A DNA stretch of 64,000 nucleotides. It comes from Apodemus sylvaticus. Taxonomy: Eukaryota; Chordata; Mammalia; Rodentia; Muridae. The stretch is taken from contig NC_067472.1 of assembly GCF_947179515.1 (NCBI RefSeq), forward strand, positions 106,431,506 through 106,495,505, in the 5' to 3' direction. Under the pieces are notes generated by a model that was not told the origin of the DNA, searched no databases, and worked only from the letters and a program-made list of their open reading frames with translations. Positions 12,844 to 24,443 of the stretch are shown here, one piece after another; the first letter of the stretch is position 1; the number at the start of each line of letters is the position of its first letter. The position numbers and the translations under genes were made by a program.

Positions 12844-13320
12844 TGTTCTATGTCCAATCAAATTAGGGCAGTGGAGGGCCTGTGATTGGACAGGAAAAGG
12901 GAGGCGAAGCTAGGAGTTTGGGGGACAGAGGTCACAGGAGGAGAGGAAGAGAACCGAGATGGCTTTGGACGTGGTCCTGCGTGGCATTTACTAGCCACTA
13001 ATAGCTATGTTTTTTTATAAGGTTAGAAATATTAGGATAAAGCTTTTATTATTATCAATTGGCCAGAAATTACTGTATTGACTTCTTTAAATTGTGATTT
13101 TATTGATACATAAATCTGGTTAATTAAGCTTTAAGAGTTTGATTTACTTGGTTACTGGAATGTGGGTCCGCCAATTAAAGGGATTTATGGTGGAGAGAAA
13201 ATCACAGTTAAGATGCTGTGGGAGCTAGCTCAGCGCTGAGTGGGACCCCACAGGGATATGGTATTGTGGCATGGTGGGGCAGGAGAGTTGTCAGGATCTA
13301 TTTTAATATTTCCCACAACA
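12844..13320 (+). mobile_element. Candidate solo LTR
   Basis: About 477 bp opening tgttctatgtcc and closing cccacaaca, with TG..CA termini, a purine-rich stretch and an A/T-rich middle. No clear target-site duplication; family unknown. Confidence 0.45.
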
Positions 13321-13734
13321 CCTTCCAAGGGCTGGTTCCTGGTGTACATATCATGTCCATGTGGGCCATTCTGCCTGTAGGGGACACAGTGTTCCGCGGG
13401 TGGGAGATGATGGTAACTAGTGTCTTACACTTTGTGAAGATCACAGATGAGCCACGTCTTGCTGTTGGGCGACATCGTGTGAGACAAGCAAGCTTGGGGA
13501 TGTTAGCAACCTGAGACTCCACTTGGCTTGAGCCCCAACAATGTCCTTAGTGATCTCTGTTGGCAACCTAGGGTCTCCCACCTATATCAACCTGCACCCT
13601 CCCATACGTACACACTCCAGACAGTGGAATTATTTCCCTTAATGATCTTCAAAGTCAGATTCTACTTAACCACACTCTAGTTATGTCTTAGCTATAAAGG
13701 GTCCAGTCCACTTTGAACTGTTTCGGATCTGTCT

Positions 13735-14105
13735 AGTTAGAGTTTCTATTGTTCTGCTGAAACACCATTTCCAAAGGTAACTTGAGGAGGAAAGGGTTTA
13801 TTTCTATTACCCTTTCAGGTAATGGTCCATCAGCGAAGGAAGTCAGGAAAGGAACCCGGAGTCAGGAGCTGATGCGAGGCCATGGAGGGTCATTGCTCCT
13901 CATGACTTTCTCACTCTGCTTTCTAATAGCATCTGAAACCAATAGCTCAAAGTTGGGCCCCACTCACGATAGGCTGAGGCCACACGTCAATCACTAAGTC
14001 CTACAGGCTTGTCTCCAGTCTGATCTCATAGAGGTGTGTTCTCAACTGCGGTTCCCTCTTCTCTGAATACTATAGCTGTGTCCAGTTGACATGTAATTAG
14101 CCAGC
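13735..14105 (+). mobile_element. hAT-type DNA transposon remnant (URR1A-like)
   Basis: Contains aacaccatttccaaaggtaa, gaggaaagggtttatttc and gtccagttgacatg; the inverted relative is at 21775-22150. Confidence 0.6.
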
Positions 14106-14257
14106 ATGGGAGGCATGCCCAATAAAACATTCTGTGTCTCTCTCCTAACAAGACATTTAGGGATAATTCCCTAATACCATCTTGTGCCTATGCATCACTG
14201 GGCATGCATATGATTAAAATCAGGTGCATTGTGGGAAGAGACAACACGGTAATCAAA

Positions 14258-14790
14258 GGCTTCTTAGTTAGGGTTTTACTGCTGCGAACAGACACCATGA
14301 CCAATGCAAGTCTTATAAGCACAAGAATTAATTGGGGCTGGCCTACAGGTTCAGAGGTTCAGTCCAGTATCATCAAGGTGGGAGCATAGCAGGGTTCAGG
14401 CAGGCATGGTGCAGGAGGAGCTGAGAGTTCTACATCTTCGCCTGAAGGCTGCTAGAAGAATACTGACTTCCAGGCAGGTAGGATGAGTGGTTTTGTTTTG
14501 TTTTTAGATTTATTTATTTATTTATCTATCTATTGTATATGAGTACACCATTGCTCTCTTCGGACACACCGGAAGAGGGCATCAGATCTCATTATAGATG
14601 GTTGTAAACCACCATGTGGTTGCTGGGATTTGAACTCATGACCTCTGGAAGAATAGCTGGCGCTCTTAACCGCTGAGCCATCTCTCCAGTCCTAGGTTTG
14701 AGTGTCTTAAAGCCCACACCCACAATGACGCACCTGCTCCACCAGGGCCACACCTCCTAATAGTGCCACACCGTGGGCCGAACATATAGA
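14258..14790 (+). mobile_element. URR1B-like transposon remnant split by a B2
   Basis: Same family as 2664-2995, interrupted by a minus-strand B2 at about 14490-14694. The B2 carries ggaagagggcatcaga, the B2 version of a CTCF motif. 14800-15690 has no recognised feature. Confidence 0.6.
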
Positions 14791-15691
14791 AGCCACAAAA
14801 GGTTTATGTAATCCAACCTTGTAAGTCAAATAGAGACTCTCCTAAAGTGCCCTAACTACCGGATCCTAATAACCAAAATCTCTCTCTTTTTTAGACCCCA
14901 TAAACAGAAGTCTCAGACAATAATATGGGGTTCTTGGACTTTGACTCGTGTGTCAAATGTCACTCCTGACCTTGTCCCTGACATGTTCTATTTACTTTGA
15001 GGTTCCTTACTGATTTTGCAAACCTGTGTGAACCTTTACCAGTTTTTCTGTTTTATTACCAGTTTTTCTGTTTTGTTTTAATTAAAAGACCAAGGACTTG
15101 TTATTGCCACTGAGACATGGCTTACAGGTAGAACTCATTGAAAGAGACTCACCTTAACCAAAACCACTGACTAAGTAAACCAAACTAATTGTCCACATTA
15201 AGAAGTAGGACAATCTGTCCCATCTAACAAGGGCTTCCCATGTACAGGGTAAGATGTCAAAGCTTTTCAGATGTGACCATGCTACCAACTGACACAGAGC
15301 AGCCCTACAGGGTTCATGTTAAATTCCTGGTTTTCAAGGGGAAGAGGAGGCCTGGTCAGATCACACGGCTTGCAGGTGGTAGCACTGGGGTGTGAGGCAG
15401 ATTGAGCTGCAGATTTCCTCCCTGCCCTCTGTCCAGCTGAGCAGCCTCGGCTGCTCCGTCCTCCTTACAGGCACCTGCCTTCCCCAGTGCCTGCATCCCG
15501 ATGTTCCAGATGCATAGCATCAAGGGGAGGTTCCGCTCCTCACAGTGGATACCCACAGCTAGGGAAAGATCTGGAAACTCCTGTCTCTAAAGCTTACAGT
15601 AACCATCCATTGTCATTTTTCTTTCCCTGGGATACTCCATTTTATGCCTTCTCTAACCTTTTTAAAATATACTCTTATATTTTTAAAAATA

Positions 15692-15844
15692 TAGCCAGGC
15701 AGTGGTGGCACACGCCTTTAATCCCAGCAGAGACAGGTGGATTTCTGAGTTCAAGGCCAGCCTGGTCTACAGAGTTAGTTCCAGGACAGCCAGGGCTGTA
15801 CAGAGAAACCCTGTCTCAGAAAAACCAAAAAAAAAAAAAAAAAG
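15692..15844 (+). mobile_element. B1 SINE with small internal deletion
   Basis: Full B1 outline lacking the usual cttgggaggc after atcccagca; ends in a 17-A run. Confidence 0.9.
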
Positions 15845-15847
15845 TAG

Positions 15848-16041
15848 GTGTGTGCCTGCTCATCTGTATGTGCGCCACACTACATGTGTGCAGATGTCTG
15901 TAGAGGCCAGAAGAGGGCCTTGGATCCCCTGAAGCTAGAGTTACACAAGGTTGAGTGGCTTGACGGGGTGCCGGGAACTGAACCTTGGTTCTCTGCAAGA
16001 GCAACCAGTGCTCTTAACCACCCAGGCATCACCCCAGCCCC
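15848..16041 (-). mobile_element. B3-type SINE
   Basis: Contains ggccagaagagggccttgga and gctcttaaccacccaggcat on the plus strand; abuts the B1 tail. Confidence 0.75.
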
Positions 16042-16160
16042 TGTTCATTTTTATGGCATATGTGATTGTTTTGAATCAGAGAAGGAAATTTCACCACACG
16101 GACTGTCTGTCCCTTGGCTATCCTTTATCCTGCTCACCCTGACTGTGTTCCCTGCCCATG

Positions 16161-16162
<2 letters not shown>

Positions 16163-16209
<47 letters not shown>
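16163..16209 (+). repeat. (CA)n microsatellite
   Basis: About 23 uninterrupted CA units. Confidence 0.97.
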
Positions 16210-16212
<3 letters not shown>

Positions 16213-17272
16213 CCAGCCTCCGCTTGGAGAAGGGTTTTGAGAGGAGCGTTTGAGAGCTTAGAAAAAAACAACTGGAAGTCAATTATGGGTACAAGCTGTG
16301 TTCTGCTGGGACAGCTTTTTCTGGAGATCTTCAGACAGCCCAGATAGCTCACCTCTGGCAGACTAAAGTCCAATCTTTTATTTACATATCAATTAAGTCA
16401 TTTACTCTAGGTTTCCTTTTGATTATCTCAGGAATCAGCATCCCAAGACCTTAGCCCCTTGATTCTTAGAAAGAGACAGTAAGCACTTTTTGTTTTGTTT
16501 TTTGTTTTTTTGGTCGTTGTTGTTTTTGTGTTTTGTTTTGTTTTTTTGAGACAGGGTTTCTCTGTGTAGCCCTGGCTGTCCTGGAACTTACTCTGTAGAC
16601 CAAGCTGGCCTGGAACTCAGAAATCCACCTGCCTCTGCCTCCCGAGTGCTGGGATTAAAGGCTTGCACCACCACTGCCTAGCAACAAGCACATTTTTAAC
16701 ATTACAAATGAATTCAGAGATCTGTTTGCCTTTATAAACACCAATAAAAAGCTAACTGGGTGAAATCCCAGTTCCCACCACACCAGGGCCCAAACTAGCT
16801 CTGTCCCAGGCTGACCTTGAACTCAGGAATCTGCTCTCCTTTGTATTTTTTTGACAAGCTAGCTCGTTAGTGAAGCTGCCTCTGTTCTTTTAGGTCCATG
16901 AAGCCCTTCATACAATTTACATTACATCCTTATATTTTGCATAATGAGAAATTATATATTTTTGAACTCTTGTTTTCAGAGTTCTTTCCCACAGCTTTGA
17001 GGGCTGTCCTGGAGGTCACAACATTTACCATTTTTCCTAAGGATATAGACGCACCTTTGCTTCCCAGACTCAAAGTTATGATTATCATGAAGTTATTAAC
17101 CTTGGCAGAGAGAACGTTCCCCAAAAATCTGGCAGGGAAAATGTTTCCCTAAGGAGGAGCCTCATGCCCAGCAACTATCTACTCTTGTGGAGACTCATGC
17201 CCTGCTGGCTCTGCCCCAGGGGCAGGAAACCGTATCATGTCATACCTTCCAGGCCTTGCAGGACTCGGAGTA
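16205..17272 (+). mobile_element. Second copy of the retroelement internal sequence
   Basis: Collinear with about 4725-5155 and 5640-6300 of the left element: the segments starting gaccagcctc and gaaccagcctc, the block ttgaactc..ttttcagagttctt, and the shared ending around atgccc..cccagg. It lacks the LTR-like insertion but carries its own B1 at about 16500-16685. No LTR of its own was found nearby. Confidence 0.65.
16500..16685 (-). mobile_element. B1 SINE
   Basis: Minus-strand B1 with a T/G-rich tail; interrupts the second retroelement fragment, flanked by short aagcac repeats. Confidence 0.9.
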
Positions 17273-17420
17273 TGTGGGTATGTGTGTCTTCTGAGGCCAG
17301 AAGAGGTGGGGGCTGGGTCTGCTCAAGATAGAGTTGCAGGCAGTTGTGGGCCACCTGATGTAAGCATATCTTGGGGATAGATTCAGGTCTTCTAGAAGAG
17401 CAGTGTCCCTGTAACAACTT
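17272..17420 (-). mobile_element. B3-type SINE, diverged
   Basis: Contains gaggccagaagaggtggggg and a tctagaagagcagtg end. 17420-18130 shows no recognised feature. Confidence 0.6.
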
Positions 17421-18133
17421 TTTAGATGTACTCTTAGAGTCGCATTGTCTCTATGGTGTTACTTGGGATGCTTACCACATTTATTTATGTATTTTCCCAA
17501 TATATGATCCTGGGAGGCAGAGGCTGTGTCAGGTTAACCAGTGACCCCAGTACCTACCTCAAATAGGAATGATAATTCAGACTAATGCCCCAAACTATTA
17601 AATGCTAAGCACTTTGCTTGTATAATTCATGTACAATGATGTTTGATATCACATCAACACTGTCATCTGATTTTCTGGCTGAGGAGGCTGAGGCAGAGAT
17701 AACTCATTTCACAGAAGTGGAGTCAGAAGTACGTGTAGTTGTGACTGAGCACTGTGTCGCACCAAATATATGCCTGTTAGGATTTGGATAAACAAAAGGA
17801 GCTAGAATTTCTCCAAGGTCCTTCTCAAAAATAAATATTCTTATTAATGTTTTAAGAATGTCATCAAATTTTGATCTTATCATTCCATTCCCCAACACCC
17901 ATCTCTCTCCTCCCCCCTCTCTCTTTCCCAGCCAATCTTTGTAGTTATGATTCTCTTGGGTATACGGCCTTCCCTGGTCCATGGCTCACCCACCAGCAGT
18001 CTTAGCATCCTCCCTTCATGCTGTTGAGGTTGTTGTTGAGCTTATGTGGGTCTTCCACATGTGTGACACCCTGTTCACATGTGTAGCTGCTGTGCCTAGA
18101 AAACATTGTCTCTGAATGAAAAACAAAGAAAGT

Positions 18134-18224
18134 AGGGAGGGAGGGAGGGAGGGAAGGAAGGAAGGAAGGAAGGGAGGGAGGGAGGGAGGGAGGGAGGGAG
18201 GGAGGGAGGGAGGGAGGGAGGGAA
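18134..18224 (+). repeat. (GGGA)n/(GGAA)n purine tract
   Basis: About 90 bp of uninterrupted purine sequence, mostly ggga with a central ggaa run; prone to triplex and G-quadruplex structure. Confidence 0.97.
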
Positions 18225-18621
18225 GAAGAAACAAAGAAACAAATGAAACAAATAAAGATAGATGTGGGACAATAGACCATGCTAGGAAACTATGTAAGGT
18301 TGAGAAGGTTCAGAGCCCCTGGCACCCAGGTACCCACCAGAGAACAGTAGGCAGCTCCCTGCTCCCTACCAGATTCCTGGCCTGTAACATGTGCCACACT
18401 TTCCACATAGGAAATGTGACCTGTGGTCATGTAGATCAGAACAGTGTTCTCCATGCTAATGAGGTATCTAGGAGCCCTGAGGGTTTAGCCAATAAGCTTT
18501 CCTTCTCCTTGCCAAAGGTGTTTAACCTCTCGTCCACCCTGAGGAGGTGGTATGTACCCATTTTTTATGGTGAACAATCTATAAACAGTTTGGAACCAAG
18601 GACTGTTTTTTTTATCAAGAA

Positions 18622-18634
18622 CCACCAGGGGGAG
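18622..18634 (+). promoter_or_regulatory. CTCF-like core motif
   Basis: ccaccagggggag matches the CTCF core closely in non-repeat sequence. Occupancy cannot be told from sequence. Otherwise 18230-19140 holds no recognised feature. Confidence 0.4.
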
Positions 18635-19144
18635 CATGGAGAAAGCCTTTGCCTCCAGAGCTGTGCCATCTAAGTCTCCCACAGAAGGCCCCTCTGCTCC
18701 CAGGCAACCGTCGCTAAGCCAAGGACTTGCGCTGCTGAACTACTACCAGAGTTCTCCATCCCCCTGGCCCTGGGCTTGTCCTCAGTCCTCGACCTCCTCT
18801 AGCCTCTGCTCCTCCTTGACTTACAGATGCAGCTGGATGTCAGGAGTCTGAGAACCCCCATCTCCAGTTCCCCATCACAGGCCCATGGTCTCCTGACCCT
18901 CGGTTTCTACTCCTCCTCCGTTTCCAGCAGCGACTGGGTTCCCAGCAGTCAGGAAAGCCCAGCTTTGACCTCCTTTATCTTAGCTTGTGTTTTTCCAACC
19001 CCCTGAAGGGTGGTGTGTGCTTCCCTCAAGCCAAGTACCCAAAAGTGCCACAGGGCAAATGCAGTCTAGCATCTCTGCCTTCTGCCTGCCCAAGAGGCCA
19101 TTCCCACAGCCTAGCAGCAGGGCAGAATGCAAACCACAGAAAAG

Positions 19145-19550
19145 GAACAGGACATGACTGCTTCTAGGTATGGTGGAAGACAAAGTTTATTGTAGATAAA
19201 ACGGAGAGCAGAGGAAGAGGCAGGGACCTTTGGGAGAGTTCATAGCAGACGTGACCCTGACTGAGCTGGGCCATCTGAGAAGGAAGGAAGGAGAGGGGAG
19301 AGGAGGAGGAGATACAGTAGCCAAGAATGTAAAAGTACAAAAAAAAGAATGGGTAACCAAAATGGCTGACTTATATTGGAAAGAGCCTTTGGAGGAAGGG
19401 TAGAGTTTAGGGTAGGTGTTGAGGTATACCAGTCATACCCTATAACAGGTAGGCACGGAGAGATGCTGGGAAAAACTTGCTGCCAGGTCTGCTTTGATAT
19501 ATTAAATAGGCACCTCAGCCATTTGTCCTAGGATTTGAGACCTAAGATTT
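19145..19550 (+). repeat. Dispersed repeat, copy B
   Basis: Homologous to 9045-9440 in the same orientation. Retains gtttattgtagataaaa where copy A has gtttacggtagataaaa. Confidence 0.6.
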
Positions 19551-19603
19551 TACTGGTAGTCACCCATCACCTCCAGTCTTACACCTCACCCACACCTCTT
19601 CCA

Positions 19604-19710
19604 ATATATACATATATATGTATATATACATATATGTCTATATATTCAGTGAGACTGTGTGTGTATGTATACTCTCTCTCTCATACACACACACACACAC
19701 ACACACTCAC
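19604..19710 (+). repeat. AT palindrome followed by (CA)n
   Basis: 19604-19627 is a 24-bp perfect inverted repeat centred on catatatatg, overlapping tgtatatataca (19619-19630); a CA run follows at about 19684-19706. Confidence 0.9.
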
Positions 19711-19751
19711 GCACGCGAGTGGTCTCGCGATCTCACTGAATTGAGGCTGTT

Positions 19752-19852
19752 CTTTAACTCACTACATAGCCCAGAATGACCTTGAGTTCCTCCTTGACCT
19801 GTCCCCACCCTGGAGTACTGGGATTATAGCTGTGTGCCATCAAGCCCGGAGG
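19752..19852 (-). mobile_element. B1-like SINE fragment
   Basis: Contains tactgggattatagctgtgt on the plus strand; diverged. A further tRNA-derived SINE fragment on the minus strand lies at about 20385-20480. Confidence 0.6.
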
Positions 19853-20593
19853 AAGGCTTTCTAGATGGCCCCAGGCAAGGTTTAAATCCATATCCATTAA
19901 AATAAATCCATTTAAATCCAAGGATTTAAATTGACTCTGTGCCCTGGCTTCCTGCCAGTTTGGTTCTGGAAAACTGAACAAGGCCAAGGGGCTGACATCA
20001 CTGAATTTACCTTTACTCATTCCCTGGGCTAGCCAAACTTCAATTCACAAAACAGAAGAGGAGTGGGTATGGGGAGGGCTCTGGCGCGCTCTTCTGTCCA
20101 ACTCCAGGCTCAGTGAACAGTCCCAGGTTCCCCTTGGTTGGCTTCCTCGGTTCTTCTTCATTGGCTTGTCTAGACCAAGGTGAGATCCCAGGAATTCAAC
20201 CGAGTAAAAAACTCAATTTCCCATATGGCGTAAACAAATTGATATTTTTAACTTCATTGTGGTTGTTGTTGGTGTGGGAGGGAGGGAGGAGGGAAGAAGA
20301 AAGGATGAGGGGAGGGGGAAGAGAGAGAGTGGAGAAGTAGTAGTACCTGCCACTCCATCAGAGCACAGTTTTGCTGAGTCAATTCCTTTCTCCCATGTTA
20401 ATGTAGGTTCCAGGGTTTGAGCCCAGGTTGTAAGGACAGGGCCATAAGCATCTTTACTAGCTGAGCCATCTTGCCAACTGCACAGTTGGTTTTGTTTTGA
20501 TGCTCCTTAGAGCCAGGCTTGGTGGTGCTTGCCAATAATCCCTGCACTGGAGAGATGGAAGCAAAAGGATCCTGAGAAAGTCAGAATGTATTT

Positions 20594-20742
20594 TTTTTTT
20601 CCCCGAGACAGGGTTTCTCTGTGTAGCCCTGGCTGTCCTGGAACTCGCTCTGTAAATCAGGCCAGCCTCGAACTCAGAAATCTGCCTGCCTCTGCCTCCC
20701 AAGTGCTGGGATTAAAGGTGTATACCACCACTGCCCAGCAGG
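20594..20742 (-). mobile_element. B1 SINE with 12-bp target-site duplication
   Basis: Flanked by cagaatgtattt at 20582-20593 and 20743-20754. Confidence 0.95.
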
Positions 20743-21184
20743 CAGAATGTATTTATTTAGTTGGACTAAATGGTGTCTACAGGTTACATTTATGTGGAAA
20801 TTATCTGCCCTGCAAAAAGGCAATGCTGATTACACCCCACTGACAGCATAAGGATGTTCCTTCCCTCACCCTTGTCCACCCCAGAGCTTATTTAACATAA
20901 GGAACTCAGAAGTCAGTCTTTTAGCAATGATATGAAACCAGCAGAGCAATGTCTTTTACATTTTATTCCATGGAGTTCTTTTATTCATGTGCAGAAATTC
21001 AACTGAGGCTCTGAGTGAGTGATGATCAATCTTAGTGTGATCAGTGGGAATCTATGATGCCATGGCTTCTGGTCATGGGTGTTAGGCGATCTCCTGGGGA
21101 CAGATGATCCCTCCATGATTCAGGTCTTCCTCCGGGTTAGGCAAGCATTCCTGGTTCTTTAGTTCAACCTCAGATAAAATACTG

Positions 21185-21650
21185 TATTACTCATGTCTCT
21201 CTAGAGTCACTGAACTTATGGAATTCCTCTATATATTAAGGGAATTTAGTGGAATGACTTACAGTCTGTAGTCCAGCTAACCCAACCATGGGCAGTTGTC
21301 AATGCGAAGTACAAAATTCTAGTAGTTCCTCAGTTCCACGAAGCTAGGCATTTCAGCTGGTCTCCTGAGTAAGAAGGAATCCTGACGAAGTAGGGTCCAA
21401 CAGATGTGCTGGCAAGTGAGTGCAAGAGAAAGCCTTCCTTCTTCCATGTCCTTCTTCCATTGTCCTTATGTAGGCTTCCAGCAGAAGGTATGACCCAGGC
21501 ATGTACCACCACGCCTGAATTTGGAATTTACTGTGTCTCAGGCTGCCCTTGAACTCAGAGATCTACTTGCCTCAGTCTCCTGGGATTAAAGGCATGTACT
21601 ACCTTCCCTGGGCCTAAACTTTTCAGGCCACTATACCACAAGATCTGGAT
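21185..21650 (+). repeat. Dispersed repeat family, copy 1
   Basis: Shares ctctagagtca, acagtctgtagtccagct, tccttcttccatgtcctt and the end with 23085-23550, same orientation. Probably a DNA-transposon remnant; name not certain. Confidence 0.55.
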
Positions 21651-21774
21651 CACAGCTGTGCCCTCCATTTCTGGGTTGTAGTTCATTCCAGACAGCTAGG
21701 AATAGCCATCAGAAGTACTTTGCTTATTCAGGAGTCTTGCACAGAAAAATGGAGAAGCAAAACACATTTGAACA

Positions 21775-22150
21775 CTGTCCTGGCTGGTTTTATGTCAATT
21801 TGGCACACAGACTAGAGTTATCTGAAAGGAGGGTACCTCAACTGAGAAGATGACTCCATAAGACCCAGGCTCTGAGACATTTTTTTTTTTTAAATTAGCG
21901 ATTGATGTGAGAGTGCCCAGCCTATTGTGAGTGGTTCCATTCCTAGCCTGGTGGTCCTTGGTTCTATAAGAAAGCAGGCTGAACAAGACATAGGGAGCAA
22001 GAGTCATGGCCTCTGCATTGGTTCCTGCCTCCAGGTTCCTGTCCTGGTTGAGTTCCGGTCCTGGAAGTGTAAGCAAATAAACCTTTTCCTCCCCAACTTG
22101 CTTTTGGGTCAGGGTGTTTCATCACAGCAATAGAAACCCTCAGACAAATG
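21775..22150 (-). mobile_element. hAT-type DNA transposon remnant (URR1A-like)
   Basis: Inverted relative of 13735-14105: ggctggttttatgtcaattt, ggttctataagaaagcaggc and aataaaccttttcctcccca on the plus strand. Confidence 0.65.
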
Positions 22151-22261
22151 CTTAGCTCTGCTCTGGTCACCCCATGGAAACTCTAGTAGTATCATGAAGG
22201 CACACAGGATGTTGCCGAAACATCTGGAAAGCCTTTGATTCCCAGGTCCACTTTGCATTTT

Positions 22262-22386
22262 GTTTTCTTTGTTTTGTTGTTGTTTTTCAAGACAAGGTTT
22301 CTCTGTGTAGCCCTGGCTGTCCTGGAACTCACTCTGTAGACCAGGCTGTCCTTGAACTCAGAAATCTGCCTGCTTCTGCCTCCCAA
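22262..22386 (-). mobile_element. 5'-truncated B1 SINE with perfect 16-bp duplication
   Basis: Ends abruptly at cctcccaa, lacking the first ~35 bp of B1. gtccactttgcatttt occurs at 22246-22261 and 22387-22402. Confidence 0.95.
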
Positions 22387-22729
22387 GTCCACTTTGCATT
22401 TTCATTTGATACCCTGAAACACAGGGTGGGGCAGGAACTCAAGCAAGAGTTCACAGAAGAGTACTGGACAGCAGGTTAAGCACAACAGCCCGTTGGTCCA
22501 GCTATTTCTCCATCATTTTGTAAGTCACTAAGTAAATCTCTAAACAAATATCTAGCAACTGGTCTTTTCCACCTTATTCTACTCCAAGATGACAGGCATG
22601 AACTGCCTTGCCCAGTTCAGAGACTCAAGGTCCACCTTGCCTCCTGTTAGTCAGGAGGTGGGGAAGCCCCTCCCACATCCTCCTGCCACTATAGTGTCCT
22701 GCTCAAATACCCGGAGCACTCCTGTAAAA

Positions 22730-23075
22730 TGGGGCAATGGCTACACAAGCCTGTCACCTCAGCACTGGAGGTGGAGACAGGAAGAGATTGATGGCCAGCC
22801 GGCCTGACTAGAATGGAGAGTCTCGGGTTCAGTGAGAGGACCTGTTTCAAAAACTAAGATAGAGAGGAGCCAAGTTTGGGGAGTACATGCTTTTAATCAC
22901 AGCATTCAAGAGGCGAACACAGGTGAGTTCAGGTCCAGCCTCCATCTACATACTGAGACCCTGTCTCCAATAACGACTATAATATAATGTGGAGAACAGT
23001 AGAGGAAAACATTGGTGCCCTCCTCTGGCCTCTACATGTGCACACACCTGCAGACACTTGCACACATACACCCTC
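22730..23075 (+). mobile_element. SINE cluster (B4/ID and B1-like, diverged)
   Basis: Two B1-like units (about 22730-22860 and 22868-22980) and a tgccctcctctggcctctac end typical of ID/B4 tails. Confidence 0.6.
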
Positions 23076-23084
23076 CCACTATGT

Positions 23085-23550
23085 ATTAGTTTAGGTTCTC
23101 TAGAGTCACAGAACGTATGGATAGTCTTTATATAGTTAGTCTATAGTCCAACTCCCCAGCAATGGTCAGCAGCAGCTGTGGATGGAAGTCCAAGGATCTA
23201 GCAGTTTCTCAGTCCCACGAGGCAAGCAGGCAAGGAAGAGTGAGTAAATCTTCCTTCTTCCAATGTCCTTATATATCTCCAGCCAGTGTATAGCCCAAAT
23301 TAAAGGGTGTAGGTCTCCAGCAGAGGGTGTGGCCCAGATTAACGGTGTGTGCATCCATGCCTTTAATCCCAAATGATCTTGAACTCAGAGATCTCCTTGT
23401 CTTAGCCACTATGCTTCAAGATCTCCATACCAAGATCCAGGTCAGAAACATATCTCTGAGCTTCCAAATTAGGATCATAGGTGAGCCTTCCAATTCTAGA
23501 CTGTAGTTCATTTCAGATATAGTCAAGTTGACAACCAGGAATAGCCACTA
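23085..23550 (+). repeat. Dispersed repeat family, copy 2
   Basis: Homologue of 21185-21650; contains ggttctctagagtcacagaa and tccttcttccaatgtcctta. Confidence 0.55.
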
Positions 23551-23558
23551 CACACTGG

Positions 23559-23559
23559 A

Positions 23560-23631
<72 letters not shown>

Positions 23632-23634
23632 AGA
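23559..23634 (+). repeat. (AAAG)n microsatellite
   Basis: About 18 tetranucleotide units, all-purine. Confidence 0.97.
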
Positions 23635-23834
23635 TTATACTAAGGCTGTTTTGGATTTCTGGGACTATTGCAGGTATGAATAAAGAAAGAGTTTATCAGA
23701 CCGTGAACCCCTGAAGTTTACCTAGGCCCGAGACTGGCCACTGTGACCTCAGCACTCAAGGTCAGGTGCCCTCCAGCAGCATCGACATGCTGAGTACAAA
23801 TGGAGAAGTCTTGCTAGCAATCAGCAGGGTCATT

Positions 23835-24022
23835 TTTTAAAAAGTGTATTTATTTGTGTTTTCTGCATGCTGGTGTTTTGCTTGCCCGTATGTCTGTGTA
23901 ATGGTGTCAGACCATCTGAAACTGGTTACCATTGTAAGCTGCCATGTAGGACTGGGAGTTGAACGTGGGTCTTCTGGTAGGCGAGCCAGTGTTCCTAACC
24001 ACTGAGCCATCTTTCAAACCCT
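23835..24022 (-). mobile_element. B2/B3-type SINE, diverged
   Basis: Ends ccactgagccatctttcaaa on the plus strand; body accattgtaagctgccatgt resembles an old B2-like element. 24025-24440 has nothing recognised apart from a 10-base C run at about 24241. Confidence 0.65.
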
Positions 24023-24443
24023 GACATGGTTTTAGCGCGAGAGGCATCACTGAATTTCCTGTGGTGGAAGAATAGGCAATTGAAGAACATACAGAAATGG
24101 CAAACAGGAAAAAGAAAATCTCCTTAAGGCTGTTCACGGGCACCCACCACGGACATCAGCAACTCCAATAGTCTTCCATTCCATTCAACCTCAATTTAGT
24201 TGTCAAAATTAGGCCCCTGACTATCCCAGGCTCTTCTACTCCCCCCCCCCCTCTGGTCCCTTTGCTCAGCTCTCACAGAACATTCTTTTTTAACCATTTT
24301 TTCTGGGGAGGAGGGTGCGGTTCTGGTGGCAGCATCGTGGTGTGAAGAGCTCGTGTTCATGCCTAGAGCAGGGCCATAGTTGTGGTGCACTACAAATGGA
24401 GAAGCGGCTTCCTCAGGTGACAGACCAGCCTGACTCCATCCCG

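Noticed and set aside
18002..18280. Ser-Leu-Pro-Pro repeat protein
   Set aside because: Direct translation of the (GGGA)n microsatellite.
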